NCBI GenBank assembly: GCA_003818595.1
Contig: RPQV01000289.1
Coordinates: 1-5,332, forward strand
Source: Calditrichota bacterium
GTDB lineage: Bacteria; Zhuqueibacterota; Zhuqueibacteria; Residuimicrobiales; Krinioviventaceae
Length of the DNA stretch: 5,332 nt
Direction: 5' to 3'
The position numbers were made by a program, and so were the translations under genes. The notes below the pieces were generated by a model, which ran no database searches, was not told where the DNA came from, and was given only the letters and a program-made list of their open reading frames with translations. Of the stretch, positions 1-5,111 are shown piece by piece. The stretch's first letter is position 1; each line of letters starts with the position of its first letter.

Positions 1-97
1 TAATTTTTAGCACGGTCTGAACCTTTTGGCCGCTTTCCAGATTTGGTACAAGAGTAATGACAAAAAGGAAACACGGTAAGAAAATCAGTTTTTTCAT
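1..97 (-). CDS. N-terminus of a secreted protein, cut by the left window edge
   Basis: An ATG at 97-95 opens a frame that stays open for 32 codons to the window edge. The first residues, MKKLIFLPCFLFVITLVP, form a classic Sec signal peptide: two lysines, then a hydrophobic core of about 15 residues. Cleavage is probably near the E-S-G-Q stretch at residues 21-24. The only cysteine (residue 9) sits inside the hydrophobic core and not in a lipobox, so a lipoprotein is unlikely. A good ribosome-binding site, GAGGAA at 109-104, lies 6 bases upstream and supports this start. The mature part is too short to identify. Export through the Sec pathway is inferred from the signal peptide alone. Confidence 0.7.
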   Translation of the reverse strand, partial: MKKLIFLPCFLFVITLVPNLESGQKVQTVLKI

Positions 98-112
98 ACG
101 TTATTCCTCGAA

Positions 113-398
113 AATTAATTCATAATCTCAACCAAGTGTCTCTGAATAATATGAGCCGCAAATAATCATATCGGAGAAAGGATAATACCCGGGTTTTCTA
201 TTTAGCAGACGTCTATTTTCTCCACCTAACATATTACTTATTATTTTGAACTTTTTGCTGAATATGAATGATGAATTATTACTACAAGGCATTATAAATA
301 TTAAAAATATATTAAAATATTGAAAAAGATGATTCCTCCATGCTGCATTCTAAATTGATTATTTGAATATAGCCTGAAGTTTTCATAAAATCAAGTAT
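113..398. other. AT-rich spacer without a recognisable gene
   Basis: This stretch lies between two divergently oriented reading frames and is strongly AT-rich, especially 235-330. It should hold the promoter of the minus-strand secreted gene starting at 97, but I see no clear -35/-10 pair. No long open frame, tRNA, hairpin terminator or tandem repeat is visible. Confidence 0.5.
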
Positions 399-774
399 AT
401 GGTTGAATTATTGAGAAATGCTAATTCTGCATCTGTCGAGCCCCCTGCAGACGGATTTTGCGCTATTGCGTCAGTATTTTCACCGAACCCAAAGGCTCCA
501 TACAGGAAGATATTGGGGATTGTAAACTGATACTCTGCGATTTGACTTTCAAACGACCTAACTGTTTTATGGAATATGGGTATACATTAGCTATAAAACT
601 GATTATCACCAAGCACATGACATCAAAATGCAACCGAATGTTAAAGGCGCGACATGGCTGTCTAAAAATCCGAACTCTACAGTGCCCTCTGACAGGCTGC
701 GACCAAATGAATTCACCCATAAAAGATTCAAAGAGGATATGCAGTCTCGCGTGCGACGATGGTATACTCTCTAA
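399..774 (+). pseudogene. Decayed TIR-like / nucleoside-deoxyribosyltransferase-like gene fragment
   Basis: The best-preserved part is read in the frame open from 425 to 787. It has G-S-I-x-E-D-I (about 491-514), then ILCDLT followed by R-P-N-x-x-x-E-x-G-Y-x-x-A (about 530-596). This matches the conserved block 'I..I..AD.VI.DLT..NPNV..ELGYA.A' of Rossmann-like TIR-like and nucleoside-deoxyribosyltransferase-like proteins, which bind or cleave nucleotides and often act in defence. Just upstream, the frame starting at ATG 399 gives A-D-G-F-C-A-I-A-S-V-F, which would fit the strand before this block. Downstream, a third frame (about 600 to the stop at 772-774) reads protein-like, ending FKEDMQSRVRRWYTL. 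Two frameshifts, near 476-483 and near 600-612, would join the three pieces. No ribosome-binding site is seen and the N-terminal part is missing. I infer a dead remnant. The core motif is a reasonable match, but the flanking frames could be chance. Confidence 0.4.
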
Positions 775-1053
775 CCGGCGATCCTGACCTGATCTAAAAT
801 GCACGATTATTTTTCAATGAATGTCAGATTGACATCAAGATCATACATCCAAGGGGACACAAATCTTGTCCTGTCTGCCATTACGTCTTCATTGTGAATT
901 TCGATTAAAACAATGAGCTCAGTCGCTGGAACAGCATCAGACAAAACTGATATAAAAAACAAAACCTTTCACCACCCCAAAACTCGCCTAAAAGAATCGG
1001 CTGTTTCAGTCAACTGCAGCGTTTTGTTTTACCGAAATTTACAAGCAGACAGT
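775..1053. other. Spacer between the decayed gene and the toxin gene
   Basis: No convincing intact gene lies here. Two things are visible. First, a small perfect inverted repeat, ATGTCA-GAT-TGACAT, at 821-835. Second, a minus-strand frame open from 968 to the stop at 807, coding for a hydrophobic run followed by S-D-A-V-P-A-T-E and ending FVSPWMYDLDVNLTFIEK. It has no good start codon in frame; a GTG at 975-973 lies in another frame across a run of six T's. It may be a frameshifted remnant of a small exported protein or plain chance. No clear terminator for the toxin operon was found. Confidence 0.35.
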
Positions 1054-1473
1054 CTACAACCAAGGATTAAAAAGTGAGACACCACTTTGTTCCATATCTT
1101 TTGTATTTCTCGTAACTACAATGAGATCATTTACAATTCCGGTTGCAGCAATCAGACCATCAATCAACGACATTGCTTTTCCAGCAAGCTCGGCTTTACC
1201 TTGAAGTTCACCCCATTTTGTAGCCATAGTTAAATCAAAATTTAATATTCTATTATTGAATCTTTCACGTAAATCCGAGTTAACCCATTTGTGCAGTTGG
1301 TCTTTTTTTCGACTTTCCGGTAGTTTTTCGATGCCCTTATGAATCTCACCAAATGTCAAGACACTCAAGTAAAGTGATGTTTCATCCATTTCGGAAATCC
1401 AATTTTGAACGTTTTTATCAGGCTCTTTTTTTAACAACTCTGAAACCACACATGTATCCAGAAGATAGTTCAT
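1054..1473 (-). CDS. vapC: PIN-domain ribonuclease toxin, VapC type
   Basis: This 139-residue protein has the usual VapC length and is a metal-dependent PIN-domain RNase. VapC toxins of known target cut tRNA or rRNA and so block translation; the target here cannot be read from sequence. The acidic active-site residues are in the expected places: D6 in the N-terminal LLDTCVVSEL, E43 in FGEIHKGI, D105 in SLIDGLIAA and D126 in VVTRNTKDM. All four are present, so the enzyme looks catalytically intact. It is the second gene of a two-gene operon. Its ATG overlaps the antitoxin stop codon (ATGA, 1473-1470), indicating translational coupling, and a GAGG lies about 9 bases upstream inside the antitoxin gene. 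It should be harmless while bound by the antitoxin. The family call is firm. Confidence 0.95.
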   Translation of the reverse strand: MNYLLDTCVVSELLKKEPDKNVQNWISEMDETSLYLSVLTFGEIHKGIEKLPESRKKDQLHKWVNSDLRERFNNRILNFDLTMATKWGELQGKAELAGKAMSLIDGLIAATGIVNDLIVVTRNTKDMEQSGVSLFNPWL

Positions 1474-1724
1474 AGAGAAACCTCGCGTGGAAATTCCTTA
1501 TTTCTTTCTAAATCAATATCATAATCTGCTAATGGTGATTTCTGAAAAAAGCTGATAATATTTTGTTCTTGTTTTAATAATTTTCTATACTCAGAAATAG
1601 ATAATACTACAACAGCCTCTTCACCGTGTTTTGTTACGATCTGCGGACCGATATTTTTAGCTCTTTCTACTAAATTGCTGAATTTATTTTTAGCATCTTG
1701 TAATTGCCATGAATTGTTTAACAT
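1470..1724 (-). CDS. vapB: Antitoxin of the Phd/YefM family, partner of the VapC toxin
   Basis: This 84-residue protein begins MLNNSWQLQDAKNKFSNLVE, the standard opening of Phd/YefM antitoxins. It continues with GPQIVTKHGEEAVVVLSISEY, the conserved beta-strand and turn of the N-terminal DNA-binding and dimerisation domain. The C-terminal part (SPLADYDIDLERNKEFPREV) matches the acidic toxin-binding tail of antitoxins paired with PIN toxins. By family knowledge it neutralises the toxin and represses its own promoter. I chose the ATG at 1724 because GAGGTG (1734-1729) lies 4 bases upstream. An in-frame ATG at 1736 would add four residues but overlaps that site and has no Shine-Dalgarno of its own. 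The stop overlaps the toxin start by 4 bases. The symbol vapB is by operon role; by sequence family it is Phd/YefM-like. Confidence 0.93.
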   Translation of the reverse strand: MLNNSWQLQDAKNKFSNLVERAKNIGPQIVTKHGEEAVVVLSISEYRKLLKQEQNIISFFQKSPLADYDIDLERNKEFPREVSL

Positions 1725-1743
1725 ATCACACCTCATATTTACA

Positions 1744-1758
1744 TCTAGTCTGTCTAGA
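1744..1758. promoter_or_regulatory. Palindromic operator candidate for toxin-antitoxin autoregulation
   Basis: TCTAG and CTAGA form perfect 5-base arms around a 5-base spacer. The palindrome abuts the -10 box and covers the expected transcription start, 20 bases before the antitoxin start codon. Binding of the antitoxin, or of the toxin-antitoxin complex, here would block initiation, as in characterised type II operons. The function is inferred from position and symmetry. Confidence 0.55.
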
Positions 1759-1786
1759 ATATATGTGCTTGATTATTCATTGTCAA
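1758..1786 (-). promoter_or_regulatory. Sigma-70-type promoter of the toxin-antitoxin operon
   Basis: On the minus strand TTGACA (1786-1781) is a perfect -35 consensus. It is followed by exactly 17 bases and TATATT (1763-1758), one mismatch from the -10 consensus. Transcription should start near 1751 and run into the antitoxin gene. This is by far the best promoter in the window. Confidence 0.75.
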
Positions 1787-1896
1787 TCAGATTTTTAGGA
1801 CAACTTGATGTTTCCCACCATTTTGTCCGGAAGGCACTGAACCAGTGGCCAGCTGCACCAGCCGGTGGTTGGGCGATCTCACCACTTTGCACAAAT

Positions 1897-2546
1897 CCGG
1901 AGGCTTCGCCCTTTTTCAGACGGGTACGTGACCATTTTGACGAGTTCGAACGTGTTTACGACGAGCGGTTCCAGCCGAAATATGGCTATTGGCGGCCGGT
2001 CATTCGCACCGCCATCGACAAGTTTCTCAAAAGCGGGCGTTATTGCCGGGCATGCGGCTGGCGGAGGAGGTCTTTGCGCCGGTGAGCCACCGGCAATGGG
2101 TATTGACCATGCCGAAGCGGTTGCGTATTTTCTACCGCTACGACTGCCGCCTGCTGGGGAAACTATGCCGACTGGCTTATGAAACGATCAGGGATTCATT
2201 GCGCCAGTCTTGCGGGGCTCGAGAGGAGGAACCCGGTTATGTGGGGGCTATTACGACCTTTGGCAATCTGAAGGGCCGGCACAGCCATGTATATGCAATT
2301 GTGAGCGAGGGCCTGTTCAAGCGGGACGGATTTTTTATTCGGGTTGTCCAAGTTGATATGGAGCGGTGTACGCCAGCGTGGCGGGAACGGGTGTTTGATC
2401 TTTTGATCAGCTATTTTGGCTGGTATTCGAATAAGAAACGGGGGGTACGCAAAAAGAAACAAGCTGCGGCACTGTGGATTATGGAAAACAGCGATATCTC
2501 GGCCGCCAGTGAAAAGCACAGTTGCAGAATCGGAGGCTGCGTCTGA
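1897..2546 (+). pseudogene. IS91-family transposase remnant (mobile element fossil)
   Basis: IS91 transposases are HUH-type nucleases that move single-stranded DNA by rolling-circle transposition. This copy reads as three IS91 pieces. (a) 1897-2030: PEASPFFRRVRDHFDEFERV and YGYWRPVIRTAIDKFLK, the N-terminal helix region. (b) 2025-2400, in another frame: SQKRALLPGMRLAEEVFAPV, TMPKRLRIFYRYD, LLGKLCRLAYETIRD and RHSHVYAIVSEGLF. (c) From 2409: SYFGWYSNKKRGVRKKK, the near-C-terminal block. The cysteine-rich zinc-binding segment normally between (a) and (b) is gone, with a frameshift at about 2025-2034. The stretch between (b) and (c), which should carry the catalytic tyrosines, is also missing. 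The HUH site at 2286-2294 reads H-V-Y, not H-U-H, explicable by one C-to-T change. The frame stays open upstream of 1897 but without family similarity. Element ends were not identified. The copy is certainly non-functional. Confidence 0.88.
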
Positions 2547-2640
2547 TTGAGGCTCGAGTTGACAGGTTGTTTAAACCATGAATTCCAAGTTTCGCAGAGA
2601 AAATAGGTGGATATATAACGGTTTGGTTTTATAGATGATC

Positions 2641-2714
2641 GATCGACAGAGAATTGCCTTTTCCGGAATATTTAAACCCCGATCCGATTATTATATGAGT
2701 AATTCTCTGCGATC
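2641..2714. repeat. Inverted repeat with 14-bp arms
   Basis: GATCGACAGAGAATT (2641-2655) is the reverse complement of AATTCTCTGCGATC (2701-2714), apart from one extra A in the left arm. The arms are separated by 45 bases. The right arm overlaps the start of the 'ctttgcg' repeat, so the left arm is effectively a partial inverted copy of that repeat. Confidence 0.7.
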
Positions 2715-2733
2715 TTTGCGTCTTTGCGTGGAG
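2707..2733 (+). repeat. Dispersed 'ctttgcg' repeat, copy 1
   Basis: The core is CTGCGATCTTTGCGTCTTTG followed by CGTGGAG, with an internal tandem of TCTTTGCG-like 8-mers. Sequences of this 'CTCTGCG...TTTGCGTCTTTGCG' type recur between genes in many environmental bacterial genomes. A degenerate second copy in the same orientation is at 5086-5111. I assign no function. Confidence 0.55.
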
Positions 2734-2894
2734 TATTTACAACCAATCTCCTACAGAAACTGAGGTTTTACCCTGGTTACATGCTTTGTTGAAATTTTGT
2801 TTGATTTTCAGGTTTATGTTGGCTAACTTTCCGCCAGGTCAGACGCTATGATAATGCTGATATGGCATGGCGCTCTGAAAATGGAAAATAGCTG

Positions 2895-2926
2895 GAGGAC
2901 AGAGAATGACGTCCTCGATTTTTTTT
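2895..2926 (+). terminator. Rho-independent terminator-like hairpin upstream of the secreted-protein gene
   Basis: GAGGAC (2895-2900) pairs perfectly with GTCCTC (2911-2916) across a 10-base loop and is followed after two bases by eight T's (2919-2926). The stem is short but the T-run is strong. No gene directly upstream on the plus strand needs a terminator. It could end a small RNA, act as an attenuator in the leader of the gene at 2981, or shield that gene from read-through. Confidence 0.55.
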
Positions 2927-2980
2927 GATCCCTTGAAAAATCAAAATTCCTACCAGTAAACACAAGAAAGGAATTGAACT

Positions 2981-4357
2981 ATGAACCGTAATTATTTTCT
3001 AGTATTAATTCTAGTCGTTGCCTTGCCCTTTGCGGTATTGGCTCAAACCCCGGTGGATCTGGCATACGGAACCTTAGCGACCGGGCCAAACACCATCGTT
3101 TTCACGAATAATGCAAACTTTACTCAACTCAACGTGGCCGCCGGAACCAGTTCTTTCGCCCCGGCGGCTGAACTCGGAGCCGCGGGCGCTATTGGTTACC
3201 TCACCGGCACAGAGTGGTTAATTGGTATGACGAGTGACGCCGGAACCGGCAAGGGCGATGTTTTTGTTTTTGACGCCCAGACTGCCACGGTAGGCCCAGC
3301 CATGGCCAATTTTAACGACGTGCGCGATCTCGCGGTTGTTGACCAGGGAGGCCGGTTCGACGCGATCGTTCCCGACAGGGCGAACGACACGGTTCACCTG
3401 ATCACCGATGTGCTTGGAACGCCCGTCACCAGCGAGATCACACCCAGTTCGATCGCAGGCAATGTGGGTATCCAAGGACTTGTAGCGCTCAGCGATTCAC
3501 TCTATTTCATCTACGATGAATCGCCGGGGGGCGGTTTTGGCAGCGACGAACTGATCGTGGTAGAAGGCAATACCACCGACGCAAAGACGACGCGGCTTTC
3601 ATGGAACGATATTGGATCGGCAGGCGCCGGCTTGGGCACTGACGAACTCTCCGTCGACTTTCACAACGGTCTGGCTGTTCGACAACCAGATCCTTCCACC
3701 ATCACGCTGTACTTATCGAACTTTGGCGTTTTTAGCGATGCTCAGATTATCGAAGTGAAGTGGATTGATTCGGGAAACGGCTTCGACTTTAACGCGCCGG
3801 TCTCCTCGGTGCTCTTTTTTGAGAACACCCTGTTCAACGCCATCTTGGACAATAATCCTGCCACGCTTGTCCCAGAAGGATCGGCCAATTCACGCGGCGT
3901 TGCGATTCTTCCGGGCGAAACATCAGGGGATGACCAACTGGTCATCTGGGTAGATGATTCGGCTAACGACAATACCTACATATTAATTTATGAAATCTCC
4001 AGTGCAACCTTCTCGCTGTTCGGCGGCGATGCGCTGGAAATGGCGCTTGAGACCACCGGTGTCACAGACCGGTTACCTGAGAGATACCTTTTGCTTCAAA
4101 ACTACCCCAATCCCTTCAACCCCTCCACGGAAATCGTGTACTCACTGCCGCGTGATACTCATGTCGAGTTGAAGATTGTTGATGCACTCGGTCGTTTTGT
4201 GACCCGACTCGCAGAAGGATTCCAACTTACGGGTGAACACTCACAAACGTGGAACGGTACAGATCAACAGGGGCAGAATATGCCGTCCGGTGTTTATCTC
4301 TGTCAATTAAAGACAGCAAATCAAATACAAACCCATAAACTACTGCTGATTCGTTAG
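2981..4357 (+). CDS. Secreted beta-rich protein with type IX secretion (Por) C-terminal sorting domain
   Basis: The gene encodes 458 residues. Residues 1-21 (MNRNYFLVLILVVALPFAVLA) are a Sec signal peptide, with cleavage predicted before Q22. Residues 22 to about 360 are acidic and rich in Gly, Ala, Asp and beta-branched residues, with short repeating strand-turn patterns that suggest a beta-propeller or other all-beta fold; I recognise no catalytic motif. Residues 365-458 are a type A sorting domain: LLLQNYPNPFNPSTE (370-384), LKIVDALGRFV (397-407), W-N-G-T-D-x-x-G (424-431), SGVYLCQL (436-443) and the terminal KLLLIR. By family knowledge this domain takes the protein through the outer membrane by the type IX system, where it is usually cleaved and the cargo anchored or released. 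AAAGGA at 2967-2972 lies 8 bases before the ATG. The only cysteine is residue 441. No partner gene is adjacent. The gene looks intact; its specific role is unknown. Confidence 0.92.
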   Translation: MNRNYFLVLILVVALPFAVLAQTPVDLAYGTLATGPNTIVFTNNANFTQLNVAAGTSSFAPAAELGAAGAIGYLTGTEWLIGMTSDAGTGKGDVFVFDAQTATVGPAMANFNDVRDLAVVDQGGRFDAIVPDRANDTVHLITDVLGTPVTSEITPSSIAGNVGIQGLVALSDSLYFIYDESPGGGFGSDELIVVEGNTTDAKTTRLSWNDIGSAGAGLGTDELSVDFHNGLAVRQPDPSTITLYLSNFGVFSDAQIIEVKWIDSGNGFDFNAPVSSVLFFENTLFNAILDNNPATLVPEGSANSRGVAILPGETSGDDQLVIWVDDSANDNTYILIYEISSATFSLFGGDALEMALETTGVTDRLPERYLLLQNYPNPFNPSTEIVYSLPRDTHVELKIVDALGRFVTRLAEGFQLTGEHSQTWNGTDQQGQNMPSGVYLCQLKTANQIQTHKLLLIR

Positions 4358-4386
4358 TCAGCTCCTCTAAAATCCTCTCTGAGGTG

Positions 4387-4418
4387 AAGGCGGTTTCAGG
4401 TCCTGGAACCGCCTTATT
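4387..4418 (+). terminator. Hairpin terminator after the secreted-protein gene
   Basis: AAGGCGGTT (4387-4395) pairs perfectly with AACCGCCTT (4407-4415), and the inner TCAGG/CCTGG bases can extend the stem to a tight loop. The hairpin begins 29 bases after the stop codon. The following tail (ATTCTT) is only moderately T-rich. It is placed correctly to end transcription of the gene at 2981-4357. Confidence 0.75.
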
Positions 4419-4564
4419 CTTACAGAAAATCCTTGATTTTTTCCTGATATCCCGATAATATCAATCGAGACACTTCTCATTCTAATCCTAATAGCATCAA
4501 AGAAAAAGCAGCAAGATTTTATCTGACTGTTGCGGTTTCTCGCACATATAGCATATTACTTATT

Positions 4565-4984
4565 TTCATCAAACCGTTTTTTTCAACTGTCCAGTATATC
4601 ATGGCCGGTCACGACTTTGAAGGCATCGCCTATGGCGCCATCGAGGCCAAAGAAAAATACTTTATGAAATGGAAAGAGGTGAGCTCCGAAATCAACAAGA
4701 ACGATGCTTATCTGCTGCAGCTCACCCAATCCATTCGCGACCGAGCCGCCCGAGTCGAATATCCGCTTGACAAAAACATCGTGCAGTTGCTCAACAAAGA
4801 ACGCTTTTTAGAACTGCTGCACGATTTCATTGTCTATGACCGCGGCATCAAAAAACTTTGTCGCCACAATCAGTATTTTGGCGTCAAGGCCGCTCAGGAC
4901 CATGTGAGACGCGGCCAAGGCGGCATCATCTGGCACACGCAGGGCAACAGCAATCCCCTGCCAAAGAGCAACTCACCAGCCTGA
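4565..4984 (+). pseudogene. hsdR: Fragment of type I restriction enzyme R subunit (HsdR), ending at a ruined Walker A motif
   Basis: HsdR is the roughly 1000-residue motor and endonuclease subunit of type I restriction systems. This piece gives only about 140 residues. It begins with FIKPFFSTVQYIMAG (from 4565) and continues with EGIAYGAIEAKEKYFMKWKE. Later come FLELLHDFIVYDRGIKKLCR (residues 69-88 from the ATG at 4601), NQYFGVKAAQDHV and GGIIWHTQG. These match the linker between the N-terminal nuclease domain and the first helicase domain. The intact family reads WHTQGSGKS at the ATP-binding P-loop; here it is WHTQGNSNP (4931-4957), after which similarity ends and a stop follows nine codons later. 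Homology starts before the ATG at 4601, which therefore is not the original start. No hsdM or hsdS is present in the window. I infer an inactive leftover of a degraded restriction locus. Confidence 0.85.
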
Positions 4985-5032
4985 GAGTGAGAGGGCGGCC
5001 TCGACGGGGCAGGTGCATGGAGGCCGTGGATT

Positions 5033-5076
5033 GCTTCGCAATGACTTGGGTTCTTGATGCTTCGCCATGACTTGGA
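5033..5076 (+). repeat. Imperfect direct repeat, 26-base period
   Basis: GCTTCGCAATGACTTGGG (5033-5050) recurs as GCTTCGCCATGACTTGGA (5059-5076), 16 of 18 bases identical, with similar following bases (TTCTTGAT and TTCATGCC). The first copy forms part of the hairpin ATTGCTTCGCAAT. 'GATTGCTTCGCAATGAC' is a widespread type of intergenic repeat in environmental bacteria. Confidence 0.7.
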
Positions 5077-5085
5077 TTCATGCCG

Positions 5086-5111
5086 CTGCGCCCTTTGCGC
5101 CTACGCGTGAG
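5086..5111 (+). repeat. Dispersed 'ctttgcg' repeat, degenerate copy 2
   Basis: CTGCGCCCTTTGCGCCTACG followed by CGTGAG aligns with the copy at 2707-2733 at roughly 20 of 26 positions and in the same orientation. The shared core is CTGCG, two variable bases, CTTTGCG, then CGTG near the end. The match is moderate and based on eye alignment. Confidence 0.4.

Larger units (their letters stand above)
2547..2894. other. Non-coding stretch with repeat-like sequences before the secreted-protein gene
   Basis: No credible gene is seen between the transposase remnant and the terminator-like hairpin. The stretch holds a long-armed inverted repeat (2641-2714) and a 'ctttgcg' repeat (2707-2733), both listed separately. 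From about 2760 onward it could be transcribed as a leader or a small RNA that ends at the hairpin at 2895-2926, but I recognise no riboswitch class. An 11-codon frame (ends 2850) and a 26-codon frame (2848-2928) overlap here; neither has a clear ribosome-binding site. Confidence 0.45.

Noticed and set aside
230..242. 13-base sequence CATATTACTTATT also found at 4552-4564
   Set aside because: A 13-base AT-rich match in 5 kb is close to chance expectation and flanking bases diverge quickly.
463..804. 113-codon open frame on the minus strand
   Set aside because: It lies opposite the TIR-like remnant, has no family resemblance and no good ribosome-binding site; the plus-strand motif explains the region better.
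1470..1736. Antitoxin start at ATG 1736
   Set aside because: The Shine-Dalgarno GAGGTG overlaps this ATG and is correctly placed for the ATG at 1724, where family similarity also begins.
2196..2519. 107-codon minus-strand frame
   Set aside because: It is antisense to recognisable IS91 transposase sequence and is a shadow.
2848..2928. 26-codon plus-strand frame overlapping an 11-codon frame by TATGA
   Set aside because: There is no ribosome-binding site, the end lies in the terminator T-run, and the composition is unremarkable.
2933..2961. Promoter for the secreted-protein gene (TTGAAA and GTAAAC, 17-base spacing)
   Set aside because: The -10 match is poor and FCB promoters can differ from the sigma-70 consensus, so no call is made.
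3196..3972. Minus-strand frames within the secreted-protein gene
   Set aside because: They are shadows of a well-supported 458-residue gene with signal peptide and sorting domain.
4445..4463. TGATAT / ATATCA inverted repeat with 7-base loop
   Set aside because: Six AT-rich pairs without a T-run or a relation to a gene start are too weak to call a terminator or operator.
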